Assembly: GCA_910585275.1 (NCBI GenBank)
Contig: CAJUCW010000051.1
Span: 1-18,875, forward strand
Direction of reading: 5' to 3'
DNA length: 18,875 nt
Origin: an uncultured Muribaculaceae bacterium
Lineage (GTDB): Bacteria > Bacteroidota > Bacteroidia > Bacteroidales > Muribaculaceae
Shown in pieces: positions 1-8,879 of the stretch (the stretch's first letter is position 1; each line of letters begins with the position of its first letter). Position numbers and translations under genes: made by a program. The notes under the pieces were generated by a model. The model had not been told where the DNA came from, made no database searches, and saw only the letters and a program-made list of their open reading frames with translations.

Positions 1-6
1 AGGAAA

Positions 7-49
7 GGGAACGAAAGTAGGTCAGAAATCTTTCGTTTCCCGACCTACT
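7..49. other. Two mutually exclusive hairpins at the left edge
   Basis: Bases 7-17 pair with 30-41 (11 pairs, T36 bulged), and bases 16-23 pair with 42-49 (8 pairs). The two stems interleave, so only one can form fully. On the minus strand this lies after the secG terminators and would be in the leader of whatever lies beyond the window edge. It could be an attenuator-like switch or simply overlapping terminator hairpins. The gene it would serve is not visible. Confidence 0.35.
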
Positions 50-97
50 CGATTGGAAAACAGACAGTCTAAACGGTAGGAATGGTGATATGCAATT

Positions 98-124
98 AAA
101 GCCGCATCGTGTTGATGCGGCTTT
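98..124 (-). terminator. Second hairpin after secG (probable bidirectional terminator)
   Basis: A perfect 11-bp inverted repeat, AAAGCCGCATC / GATGCGGCTTT, encloses a 5-nt loop (GTGTT). On the minus strand the stem ends in TTT and is followed by AATTG, so the U-tract is short. It lies about 65 bp beyond the secG stop codon and follows another hairpin, so it probably backs up that terminator. Confidence 0.6.
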
Positions 125-131
125 ATCGTGG

Positions 132-162
132 AAAAAGGATTCCTTATCAAGAAGGATTCCTT
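132..162 (-). terminator. secG terminator
   Basis: AAGGATTCCTT occurs at 135-145 and again at 152-162. Because the 11-mer is almost self-complementary, the copies pair with one T-T mismatch around a 6-nt loop. On the minus strand the stem runs into five T residues (136 down to 132). It starts 27 bp after the secG stop, which fits a factor-independent terminator for the acyltransferase-to-secG gene string. Confidence 0.6.
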
Positions 163-188
163 CGTTAGATATGTTTCCTTTTTTGCTG

Positions 189-512
189 TTATTTTGCGGG
201 GACCTGGGCGGGAGCGGGAGCCTGCGAAGGAGCCGGAGCGGGAGCGCTCGTGGCAGCGGGAGCGGGGGCCATGCTGGAAACGTTGATGGGCTTCTTGATG
301 GCGAACGATGCGCAGATACTCACAACGCAGATGAAGATGGCAAGGGTCCAAGTTGCTTTCTCGATGAAATCGGTGGTTTTACGATAACCGAGATACTGGT
401 TGCCCTGAGAATAGTCGGAAGCGAGGCCGCCTCCTTTCGATTTCTGAATAAGCACTGCGCCGATGAGGAGCAGGCACGCAATCACGATAAGAATGCTGAG
501 AAAGATGTACAT
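189..512 (-). CDS. secG: Preprotein translocase subunit SecG
   Basis: The 107-aa product fits SecG, the small auxiliary subunit of the SecYEG channel that moves unfolded proteins through the inner membrane. Two hydrophobic segments (about residues 3-20 and 54-73) flank the conserved loop QKSKGGGLASDYSQ, which is the family hallmark. After the second membrane segment comes a low-complexity Ala/Pro tail (about 80-107, repeats of PAPA) that the core fold does not need. The ATG is preceded by an A-rich stretch (AACAACTTTAAA), normal for Bacteroidota, with no Shine-Dalgarno site. The upstream neighbour of unknown function ends 45 bp away, so the two are probably cotranscribed. Two hairpins follow the stop. 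Confidence 0.93.
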   Translation of the reverse strand: MYIFLSILIVIACLLLIGAVLIQKSKGGGLASDYSQGNQYLGYRKTTDFIEKATWTLAIFICVVSICASFAIKKPINVSSMAPAPAATSAPAPAPSQAPAPAQVPAK

Positions 513-557
513 TTTAAAGTTGTTGTTATTTGTTGAGGCGGTCTTTCCGACTGCCGT

Positions 558-1325
558 TCAGTTATTTTTTTGTGCTTGGTTGAGGATAAGTTTCCTCAGG
601 AAGCGTATTTGGTCTGCAAAGTAAATACTTTTTTCCGGATTATTCAAACTTAATTGCTGAATAATTGCCAAAGCTCCCTGATAGTCATGATTTTTTATGA
701 GAATACGGGCTTTTGACTCGGAAATTTCGGCTTGATGGGCGCCTTCGAGTGGAGCAACGTGAGCATCTTGGGTGCCGGGAGCGCTCATTTCGTTCGCGCC
801 ACAATCAGGATTGGGGTATTGTGGGTTGCCGATCAGGGGTTGAAGACTTAAGGTCGGGGGTTGGGGATTGTTGGTGAGGAAGGAGTCGATGGCGGATGCG
901 GTGGTGTCGCAGAGAGAGGTTTCCTCCATGCCTGACGTCTCTTCTTCCAAGGAATAGACGGGTGGTTCTATCGGCATCTCCGAAGATTGCGAAGGGGATT
1001 CGTATGTCTCTACAGGAATTTCGGCGGCGGCCCGTGGGGTGGGAGCCGTTGCGTCGCCAAACCTGGAGAGAAAAGAGTCGATGGTCGCGTTGGTCGATAA
1101 GGAAGGTGGAAGCAAGTCGGGATAAAACCGGGAGAACTCGGCCGGGTCAATATCCAGAATCAGGCGGAGGGATGGGACATCGCCCACGTTTGCGGCAATC
1201 ATCCGCCGCAGAAATGTGGCTTCCTCGTCAGACAACGGAGCATCGGCACCGGGCAAGCGATTTTCGCGCAGAGCCGTTATCGCCGGATATATGAAATATG
1301 GATATTTCTTTAATTCACAAACCAT
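558..1325 (-). CDS. Conserved Bacteroidales protein of unknown function with TPR-like C-terminus
   Basis: The 255-aa product has three parts. Residues 1-75 form a compact, probably helical domain (KKYPYFIYPAI near the start). Residues 76-200 are a Pro/Ser/Glu-rich linker likely to be disordered, carrying the motif IDSFL twice (82-86 and 146-150). Residues 203-250 (ARILIKNHDYQGALAIIQQL, then NPEKSIYFADQIRFLRKLI) look like a single tetratricopeptide-type helical hairpin. There is no signal peptide or membrane segment, so it is probably cytoplasmic. I recall similar proteins between lptE and secG in other Bacteroidales, which suggests a link to envelope biogenesis, but the function is unknown. 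Residues about 174-182 are encoded by a 26-bp sequence that recurs upstream of aroQ. Confidence 0.8.
   Translation of the reverse strand: MVCELKKYPYFIYPAITALRENRLPGADAPLSDEEATFLRRMIAANVGDVPSLRLILDIDPAEFSRFYPDLLPPSLSTNATIDSFLSRFGDATAPTPRAAAEIPVETYESPSQSSEMPIEPPVYSLEEETSGMEETSLCDTTASAIDSFLTNNPQPPTLSLQPLIGNPQYPNPDCGANEMSAPGTQDAHVAPLEGAHQAEISESKARILIKNHDYQGALAIIQQLSLNNPEKSIYFADQIRFLRKLILNQAQKNN
782..807. repeat. 26-bp dispersed repeat, copy 1 (inside a CDS)
   Basis: This sequence, beginning CGCTCATTTCGTTCGCG and ending CCACAATCA, matches 16670-16695 at 25 of 26 positions in the same orientation. This copy lies inside the linker-coding part of the 255-aa protein gene and is read in frame as roughly DCGANEMSA. 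Two near-identical 26-mers 16 kb apart, one coding and one intergenic, suggest a small mobile or recombinogenic repeat rather than shared protein ancestry. Confidence 0.7.
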
Positions 1326-1486
1326 TGAATAATTATAAATTAGTAATTATAAATTAGTAATTATGATTACTGACTGATGTTTCCGATTTCTAACGAGCTA
1401 TCGACTAACTAACTAACGCCTGATGACTAACGAACTGCTGACTAATCACAATTACTAATTGCAAATTGCAAACTGCTAATTGTGCG
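1326..1486. repeat. Spacer made of degenerate TTAGTAA / CTAACT-type short repeats
   Basis: The 161-bp spacer between lptE and the 255-aa gene is low-complexity throughout. It opens with a perfect 14-bp tandem repeat (AATTATAAATTAGT, about 2.4 copies, 1331-1364). It continues with CTAAC-type units, including CTAACTAACTAACG near 1405-1418, and ends with ATTGCAAATTGCAAACTGC. AATTAGTAATT on the left is complementary to AATTACTAATT on the right, so the two ends could pair. A similar tract lies at 16131-16220. No Bacteroidota promoter motif was found in it. Confidence 0.75.
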
Positions 1487-2032
1487 TTACCAGTTCCCGA
1501 GCGTGGCATTGAAAATCAGATCAACAAGTTCGGTGCATATTTCGTTGCAGAGGTCGTCTTGGACATCGGTCAGCATAAGTGTGCTTGAAAACTGGCGATA
1601 GGCGGAAAAACTTTGGTCAACGTTGTTGGCCGGATTCTTGGTGTCGGTATATTTCACCCTCACGGTAATGGTGAGACGGGTTTCGGTAGCGTAAGCGTCT
1701 TCGCCCACAGCTTGGGGGGAAAGTGAATATCCGGTGATTTCGCCGGTCATCTCGAGGTCGGAGTTGCCGTCAACTTCCTGGAGCCTGGTCTGGCGGGTTA
1801 CCGTATCGAGAAGTTTGTTTTCGAATGTCTGTTGGAGGGGAGGATATACAAGTGCCGCGCGGATGGGGAAATCCGAGATATTGATGGTCTTGTAAATATC
1901 GTAGTTTATGGCTGAGCCATTGAATTTGTATGAAGGTATGCAACCCGAAAACAACGGGAGTAGCATACAGATTGCCAGATAGGCGACGAAACGGTTAACA
2001 AACCGTTGATTCAGGAGTGAGGTTCGTTTCAT
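1487..2032 (-). CDS. lptE: LPS-assembly lipoprotein LptE
   Basis: The 181-aa product begins with a basic N-terminus and hydrophobic stretch ending in the lipobox LFSG-C (Cys31), so it should be a lipoprotein anchored in the outer membrane. The remainder (SYKFNGSAINYD...TINISDFP, then a tail rich in beta-strand-like segments) fits the Bacteroidota LptE family. In that family LptE plugs the LptD barrel and helps insert lipopolysaccharide into the outer leaflet. Its ATG overlaps the stop of the upstream sigma-54 activator by ATGA, so translation is probably coupled. The lptD gene is not in the window. The family assignment rests on remembered sequence features and gene order. Confidence 0.85.
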   Translation of the reverse strand: MKRTSLLNQRFVNRFVAYLAICMLLPLFSGCIPSYKFNGSAINYDIYKTINISDFPIRAALVYPPLQQTFENKLLDTVTRQTRLQEVDGNSDLEMTGEITGYSLSPQAVGEDAYATETRLTITVRVKYTDTKNPANNVDQSFSAYRQFSSTLMLTDVQDDLCNEICTELVDLIFNATLGNW

Positions 2033-3222
2033 TCTTCAATATCCGTTTCGGCACCTTCGCCGAGGTCGATGCCGTATTCGTGAATTTTTCGATAGAGGGT
2101 CCTTTGGGATATGTTGAGCTGTTCGGCGGCTTTTTTCTTGTTGCCTCCGTTGCGGCGCAGGGCTGCGGCCACCGCATCGCGTTCCGAATCTTCGAGGGTG
2201 GGCACGGCCATCACGTCTTCAATTCCGGCCGACTGTTGCGGGGGCTGGTATTTTATAAGTGACTGTGTGGTGGCATGTGAGGGATAATGCGCCTCCGCCG
2301 CCGCGGTCGGGCCGTCTAATTTCTGTTTAATTTCCGCTATTTCCTGGCGCATGGCATATACGAGTTGCCAAAGCAATTCCCGTTCGGCTTCATAACTCAC
2401 TTCCGGCTGGCTCGCCACGAGCGATGCCGAAGAGGAATGGTCGAGAGGGAGCGATTCGAGCATGATGCGTCGGGAAATTTCGTTGCCGGCTTCGAAGAGG
2501 GCGAGTTGTTCCACTATGTTCTTGAGTTGGCGCACATTGCCGGGCCAACGGTAGAGCATCATCGCCCTTTGCGCCTCTTCCGAGAAGGAGATAGGCGCGG
2601 TGAGATATTTTTCAGAAAAATCGGCTGCGAATTTGCGGGCGAGCAGCGGGATGTCTTCGCCCCGGTCATGAAGGTTGGGCACGGAAATTACCACTGTTGA
2701 GAGCCTGTAATAGAGGTCTTCTCGAAATTTTCCTTTCGCCACGGCCTTCATTAGATCGACGTTGGTGGCGGCTACGATACGGATGTCGGTTTTCTGCACG
2801 ACGGAAGACCCGACCTTCAGAAATTCTCCCGTTTCGAGCACGCGAAGCAGCCTTGCCTGTGTGGTGAGAGGAAGTTCGGCCACTTCATCGAGGAAGATGG
2901 TTCCTCCGTCGGCTTCTTCGAAATATCCTTTCCTGGCCGTTATGGCTCCCGTGAACGATCCTTTTTCATGACCGAACAGTTCGCTGTCAATGGTTCCTTC
3001 CGGAATTGCGCCGCAGTTTACGGCTATATATTTCTTATGTTTGCGTGCGCCGAAGGCATGTATGATTTTCGGAAAAAACTCTTTCCCGCTGCCGCTTTCG
3101 CCCGTGACGAGCACGGAGAGGTCGATAGGCGCCACCTTCACAGCACGTTCTATGGCGGAGATTAGCGCCGGGGAATTTCCTATAATCGAGAATCTTTGTT
3201 TGGCTTTCTGAACGTCTTCCAT
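2029..3222 (-). CDS. Sigma-54-dependent Fis-family transcriptional activator without a receiver domain
   Basis: The 397-aa product starts almost directly with the AAA+ sigma-54 interaction domain. Visible motifs are Walker A GESGSGKE (41-48), the sigma-54 contact loop GSFTGA (88-93, Ser in place of the usual Ala), Walker B GGTIFLDE (106-113), REDLYYRL (167-174) and WPGNVRQL in the sensor region. A Fis-type helix-turn-helix follows near the C-terminus (NKKKAAEQLNISQRTLYRKI, about 360-385). No receiver, GAF or PAS domain precedes the ATPase, so activity must be controlled by level, a partner protein or oligomerisation. Its start overlaps the acyltransferase stop (TAATG) and its end overlaps lptE (ATGA). 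This places it inside an envelope operon, though its targets are not visible. Confidence 0.93.
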   Translation of the reverse strand: MEDVQKAKQRFSIIGNSPALISAIERAVKVAPIDLSVLVTGESGSGKEFFPKIIHAFGARKHKKYIAVNCGAIPEGTIDSELFGHEKGSFTGAITARKGYFEEADGGTIFLDEVAELPLTTQARLLRVLETGEFLKVGSSVVQKTDIRIVAATNVDLMKAVAKGKFREDLYYRLSTVVISVPNLHDRGEDIPLLARKFAADFSEKYLTAPISFSEEAQRAMMLYRWPGNVRQLKNIVEQLALFEAGNEISRRIMLESLPLDHSSSASLVASQPEVSYEAERELLWQLVYAMRQEIAEIKQKLDGPTAAAEAHYPSHATTQSLIKYQPPQQSAGIEDVMAVPTLEDSERDAVAAALRRNGGNKKKAAEQLNISQRTLYRKIHEYGIDLGEGAETDIEE

Positions 3223-4082
3223 TATTTAATTGACTTAAGGGCGTAAGTCTCGCCACGCAGGAGGTCGGAGAGTGCCTCGATAGTTTCGCATCTGTTCTGG
3301 CGCTCCACGGAGATTGGCTCGCCGATAGAGACGTGTACCTCACGTCCGTAAGCGCGCATCACTTCCCTTGGAAGCTGCATGCTGCGTAAACGCCAGTCGA
3401 TAAGCCCGAGGAAATTAAACACCCAAGAATTGTGTCCGTGGAAGAAAATCGGAATCACCGGCACTTGCAGCTGTTTGATGAGCCTGATGATGGATGGTTG
3501 CCATTCGCGGTCGCGTATGGTGAGCGATTTGTCGAGCTTCGACATGGCCCCGGCAGGGAAAAAACCGAGGGGATGGCCGCTTTTCACATGCTTCATCGCC
3601 TCGCGGATGCCTTGCATGGTTACTTTCTTCTTCTCTGGGTCGTCAGACTTGAGCGGGTCAACCGCGATGAAGTTGGGACGCATAGCCTGGATGTTGTTGA
3701 GAAGGAGATTCACCATCACCTTGAAGTCTGGGCGGAATTCGCCGACGATGTCGAGAAGAAGTATCCCGTCGTAGCTTCCGAATGGATGGTTGCTGACGGT
3801 GATGAACGGTTGGTCCTTGAACCCGGCGAGGGTCTGGAGGTTGTCGATGCGGAGTTTGAATTTGAATTCCTCGGAGATGAGCCTGTGGGCGAATTCCACG
3901 CCGGGCGTGTCGCAATACGTGCTGTGGATTCTGTTGATTTCGTCGAGCCGGAGGAAATGGAGTATTTTCCCGACAATCTTGGGGTGACCGTCAAGGGCCG
4001 GAATCATCTTCCGGATGTCATCATAATTGATCACTTCCGGTCGGATTCCCATTTTGTTGTTATCCGGAGTAATATTGTCCAT
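3222..4082 (-). CDS. PlsC-like lysophospholipid acyltransferase family protein
   Basis: The 286-aa product carries the acyltransferase signature NHPFGSYDG (about 98-106; the His and Asp are the expected catalytic pair), the downstream FPAGAMSK block (about 175-182) that matches the FPEG-type substrate-binding motif, and PIFFHGHNSWVFNFLG. This arrangement resembles the hemolysin-like branch of glycerolipid and aminolipid O-acyltransferases rather than classical PlsC. It should transfer an acyl chain to a lipid intermediate at the inner membrane face. A role in glycine or ornithine lipid synthesis (GlsA-like) is possible but cannot be settled here. It is the first gene of the unit reading through the sigma-54 activator, lptE and secG, and it follows the galM terminator. 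Confidence 0.8.
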   Translation of the reverse strand: MDNITPDNNKMGIRPEVINYDDIRKMIPALDGHPKIVGKILHFLRLDEINRIHSTYCDTPGVEFAHRLISEEFKFKLRIDNLQTLAGFKDQPFITVSNHPFGSYDGILLLDIVGEFRPDFKVMVNLLLNNIQAMRPNFIAVDPLKSDDPEKKKVTMQGIREAMKHVKSGHPLGFFPAGAMSKLDKSLTIRDREWQPSIIRLIKQLQVPVIPIFFHGHNSWVFNFLGLIDWRLRSMQLPREVMRAYGREVHVSIGEPISVERQNRCETIEALSDLLRGETYALKSIK

Positions 4083-4086
4083 ACCA

Positions 4087-4094
4087 CAAAATTA
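4087..4094 (-). promoter_or_regulatory. Possible -7 box of the acyltransferase unit
   Basis: TAATTTTG on the minus strand matches the Bacteroidota -7 consensus TAnnTTTG. It ends only 4 bases before the ATG, so transcription from it would give an almost leaderless message. The expected upstream TTTG is not visible, because the galM terminator occupies that position. It may be a chance match. Confidence 0.25.
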
Positions 4095-4095
4095 C

Positions 4096-4142
4096 AAAAA
4101 AATCCTGACCCGTGAAAATCGGAGTGCCGTCCACGGGTCAGG
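4096..4142 (-). terminator. galM terminator
   Basis: An 11-bp perfect stem (CCTGACCCGTG / CACGGGTCAGG) with a 17-nt loop is followed on the minus strand by A and then seven T residues. It begins 19 bp after the galM stop codon. This is a textbook factor-independent terminator and separates the galactose unit from the acyltransferase unit. Confidence 0.9.
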
Positions 4143-4160
4143 AAATCATATTTCATCGAA

Positions 4161-5203
4161 TCACTTCACGGAAAACGCGAAGCGGATGGTCTGCCTGTAT
4201 TCTTCGCCGGGGCGCAGTTGCTGCGACGGGAATTCGGGATGGTTTGGAGCGTCGGGGAATCCCTGCATCTCTATCGCCACTCCGTCGTAGTCCTCATAGC
4301 TTCTGCCCGATTCATTGGCAGGGCATCCTGCCAGCCAGTTGCCGGTGTAGATTTGTACGCCGGGTTGTGTGGAACCCACTGTGAGAACCCTTCCCGAGCT
4401 GGGAGCCACGAGGGTGACGATTTCATCAATCATCTTCCCTTTTTCCCAACCGTCGTTCACCCAGCAATGGTCATAACCTTTGCCGACTTTGAGGGGATGG
4501 AAATCTGCCTTTATATCTTTCCCTATTTCCTTGAACTCGAGGAAATCCATCGGGGTGCCGGCCACGGGAGCCAATTCTCCGGTAGGAATCTGGGTGTCGT
4601 CGGTGGGAAGGAAACGCGATGCATTGATTTTCATCATGTGTGAGAGCACCGAGCCCGCGTCGGCACCGTCGAGGTTGAAATACGCATGGTTCGTAAGGTT
4701 GACCACGGTGGCTTTGTCGGTGGTTGCCGAAAGGCGGAGCGTCAGCACATCGTCGTCGCTCCAGTGATATTCGGCTACGGCCGTAAGGTTGCCGGGATAG
4801 CCTTCCTCACCGTCGGCCGAACGATAGGTGAAGCGTATGCCGTCGGCAATCTCCTCGGCATCCCAGAGGCGGTTCATGAATCCGGTGGGACCGCCGTGGA
4901 GGGCGTTGGGACCGTTGTTGATGGCAAGCTTGTGGCATTCGCCGTCAACACAGAGGCATCCTTTCGCAATCCTGTTGGCATAGCGTCCGGGCACTTTGCC
5001 GAGGCATGGCCCGTCGGCGAGATAGTCGGCCGGATTCGCATAGGAGAGGGCCACGTTTTCGATTTTGCCGTCTTTGCCGGGCACGCATACCTTCACGATG
5101 CCGGCGCCGAGCGAAGAAAGCTCGACGGAAGCCCCGGATGCATTGGTGACGGTGAATAGGGTTATCTCGCCCAATTCACAAGCGGCTGTTCTCTTGGTGA
5201 TTT

Positions 5204-5207
<4 letters not shown>
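4161..5207 (-). CDS. galM: Galactose mutarotase (aldose 1-epimerase)
   Basis: The 348-aa product interconverts beta- and alpha-galactose, supplying the alpha anomer used by galactokinase. Family residues are present: substrate-binding NALHGG (His104), the catalytic acid in LTNHAYFNL (His174), GYDHCW (Asp246) and the catalytic base in VAIEMQGFPDAPNHPEFPS (Glu313). Length is normal for the family. There is no obvious signal peptide, so it is probably cytoplasmic. The ATG overlaps the galK stop by ATGA, which indicates coupled translation and fits joint work in the first steps of the Leloir pathway. A strong terminator follows. Confidence 0.95.
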
Positions 5208-6367
<1,160 letters not shown>

Positions 6368-6425
6368 GATTGTTGATTTTATTGGGTTAATATTTTTGTG
6401 TGTAGTGTTTGTCTGGTGGGGGGAT

Positions 6426-6463
6426 AAAGTCCTTAGGGACTTTAAGGACCTTAAGGACTTTAA
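6426..6463. repeat. 9-bp tandem repeat with hairpin between the GH2 gene and galK
   Basis: Three 9-bp units (GGACTTTAA, GGACCTTAA, GGACTTTAA; 6437-6463) follow an inverted copy AAAGTCC (6426-6432). AAAGTCC pairs with GGACTTT at 6437-6443 (4-nt loop) or at 6455-6461, so alternative stems exist. The block starts just past the GH2 stop and lacks a strong U-tract. It could be a weak terminator, an RNA processing or stability site, or a dispersed intergenic repeat. Confidence 0.65.
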
Positions 6464-6467
6464 GATT

Positions 6468-8879
6468 TCACTTCACCGGGATTGTGATGCTGGCGGGTTT
6501 CACTCCTTTGGCAGTGGCCGTGAAGGTTACCGAGCCGGGTTTGTCGGAAGCCTGCACGATGGCAGTGGCCGCGCCGGAGAAGAGGTCCATTTCCGGGAGA
6601 TGGAAGAGGCGGAGGCTCGTGGGGTCGCCGTTGGCGGTGGCGCGGAATTTGCCGGCTCCCTTCGCCGAGAACTTCACGGCGCGTTCGTCGGTGGGCACTA
6701 TGTTGCCGTCTTTGTCGGTCACTTGGACGGTGATATAGAGGAGGTCTTCGCCGTCGGCGTTAAGTTCCTTGCGGTTGGGAGTCAGCACAATGTGGTGTGG
6801 CTTCCCTGCGGTGCGTACCGTTTTCTCTCCGGCTACGGAGCCGTCGGCATTATATGCCACCACTTTCACTTCTCCTGGTTCATACACGGTTTCGTTCCAC
6901 ATGAGGCGGTAACGCTCCATATTGTTCTTGCTGTCGGTCTTTTTCTCACGCATTCCCTGGCTCTTCCCGTTGATGAAAAGTTCCGCTTTGGGAGAATCGG
7001 TATAGACATATACCGGAGTTACTTCACCTTCGCGTCCCGCCCAGTTCCAATGGGGAAGGATGTGGAGGGTGTGGTCTTTTTCATTCCATTTCGAACGGTA
7101 GAGATAATAGCGGTCTTTCGGAATCGAAGCCAGGTCGATTATGCCGAAATATGAGCTATGGCTTGGCCATGCGTCGGTGTCGTAGGGCGACGGTTCGCCG
7201 AGATAGTCGAAACCGGTCCATACGAACTGTCCCATGTCGTAAGGGAGGTCGTCAGCTGCGGCGAAGTCGTCGTCAGGGATATTGCTCCACGAGCAGTATT
7301 CCACGTCGTAGCTGCTGCTCTGGTTGCCGGGACGCATCACTTGCGGGGCTTTTTTCACCGGGAAGTAATACTTGCCGCGCGATGAAACGGTAGATGTGGT
7401 TTCCGAACCGAGGATAAGGTTCTGAGGAAGTTTCGGGTATGCGTCTTCGTAGAGATGCACCCTGTAGTTGAAGCCGGGCACGTCGAGGGCGGCGGCGAAA
7501 CCGTTGGAGGTCACGGCTTTTACCTGGTCCATGCCGCATGTCACCGGACGGGTGGGGTCTTCGCGGTGTGCGATGTCCTGGAGGAAGGCGAGTTCCGAGA
7601 TTCCGTCGGGCCCCCATTGCGAAGGCACCTCGTTCCCGATTGACCACATCACCACGGAGGGGTTGTTGCGGTAATGGCGGATCATATTGACCATATCTTT
7701 CTCGGCCCATTCGTTGAAGATTGTGCCGTAGCCGTTCTTGCATTTCGGGCGGAACCCCCAGTCGTCGAAGGGTTCGAGCATCATCATGAGGCCGATTTCG
7801 TCGCAGAGTTCCACGAGTTCCGGCGTCGGCATATTGTGGGCGGTACGCACGGCGTCGGCACCCATATCCTTGAGCATTTCGAGCTGGTGACGGAGAGCCG
7901 ATTTATTGACGGCGGCGCCGAGGGGACCAAGGTCATGATGGTTGCAAACCCCCTTGAACTGACGTTTCTTACCGTTGAGGAAGAATCCTTCTCCGTCGCG
8001 CACCTCTACGGAACGAATGCCGAAGCGCGTAGAGTATGAATCAACCACTTTGCCGTCTTTCGACACCGAAGTCTCAGCGGTGTAAAGAGTGGGGGTTTCC
8101 GGAGTCCATAGCGACGGGTCGCGTACTATGAAATTCTGGGTTAGGTCCTGACCGGGGTAAATCTTATAATTGTGGGTGTCGGAAGCCACCGTTTTCCCCT
8201 CCTTGTCGCGGATTACGGTGGTGAGCGTCACGTTTTCTCCTTTCGACACCCCTTCGAGTTCGGTGCGGATTTTTACCGTGGCGTATTCTTTTGAAACGTA
8301 AGGGGTGGTGAGATAGGTGCCCCATACAGGGATATGGGTCTTGTCGCGGTCAATGAGGTGGACGTTGCGGTAGAGCCCGGCACCTGGATACCAGCGGGAA
8401 GATTCGGGAAGGTTTTCGAGCGACACTTCCACTTGGTTCTCGCCCGGACGGACCACGCCGTCGAGGTCGGCATAGAAAGAATTGTAGCCGTAAGGCCAGT
8501 AAGCCACCTGTTTGCCGTTGACATATACGTGGGCATGGCTCATTGCGCCGTCGAAGAGCAGGGCTATGGAGCGGCCTGCGGTGTCGGGCACGTTTATGGT
8601 GGTTTTATAGAATCCTTTACCTACGTAGGGGAGGCCTCCTGTTCGACCTGTTTTCCAGGTCTCTTCGGTCTCTCCGTTCTGAGTCACGGCCACCTTCTGG
8701 AGGTCCTGGCTACGGTCGAACGGTCCGTAAATAGCCCAATCGTGGGGTATGGTGACTGATTTCCATGATGTGCTGTCGTTTGAGAACTGCCAGTCTTTAA
8801 TCAAGATTTCAGAGCGGTTTGCATTGGCCGCAGGAGCCGCCAATGCCGCAGTAAGCGCAAGTGCTAATAATTTTGTCAT
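6468..8879 (-). CDS. Secreted glycoside hydrolase family 2 enzyme, beta-galactosidase-like
   Basis: From the chosen ATG the product is 803 aa. The signal peptide is MTKLLALALTAALAAPAANA; the frame stays open 26 codons further up, but those residues look unstructured and would bury it. Order: GH2 jelly-roll sugar-binding domain (about 25-175), Ig-like domain (about 190-290), TIM barrel (about 295-600) with acid/base Glu417 in WSIGNEV and nucleophile Glu493 in ILGSETTST, then Ig-like domains including a Big-type repeat (about 690-803). Layout and galK-galM downstream favour beta-galactosidase, but other GH2 specificities such as beta-glucuronidase cannot be excluded. It should act in the periplasm or at the cell surface. 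The ATG overlaps a 20-codon upstream ORF by ATGA. Confidence 0.88.
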   Translation of the reverse strand: MTKLLALALTAALAAPAANANRSEILIKDWQFSNDSTSWKSVTIPHDWAIYGPFDRSQDLQKVAVTQNGETEETWKTGRTGGLPYVGKGFYKTTINVPDTAGRSIALLFDGAMSHAHVYVNGKQVAYWPYGYNSFYADLDGVVRPGENQVEVSLENLPESSRWYPGAGLYRNVHLIDRDKTHIPVWGTYLTTPYVSKEYATVKIRTELEGVSKGENVTLTTVIRDKEGKTVASDTHNYKIYPGQDLTQNFIVRDPSLWTPETPTLYTAETSVSKDGKVVDSYSTRFGIRSVEVRDGEGFFLNGKKRQFKGVCNHHDLGPLGAAVNKSALRHQLEMLKDMGADAVRTAHNMPTPELVELCDEIGLMMMLEPFDDWGFRPKCKNGYGTIFNEWAEKDMVNMIRHYRNNPSVVMWSIGNEVPSQWGPDGISELAFLQDIAHREDPTRPVTCGMDQVKAVTSNGFAAALDVPGFNYRVHLYEDAYPKLPQNLILGSETTSTVSSRGKYYFPVKKAPQVMRPGNQSSSYDVEYCSWSNIPDDDFAAADDLPYDMGQFVWTGFDYLGEPSPYDTDAWPSHSSYFGIIDLASIPKDRYYLYRSKWNEKDHTLHILPHWNWAGREGEVTPVYVYTDSPKAELFINGKSQGMREKKTDSKNNMERYRLMWNETVYEPGEVKVVAYNADGSVAGEKTVRTAGKPHHIVLTPNRKELNADGEDLLYITVQVTDKDGNIVPTDERAVKFSAKGAGKFRATANGDPTSLRLFHLPEMDLFSGAATAIVQASDKPGSVTFTATAKGVKPASITIPVK

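Noticed and set aside
90..536. 148-codon plus-strand frame opposite secG
   Set aside because: It is the antisense shadow of secG and its terminators, with a composition explained by the Ala/Pro codons on the other strand.
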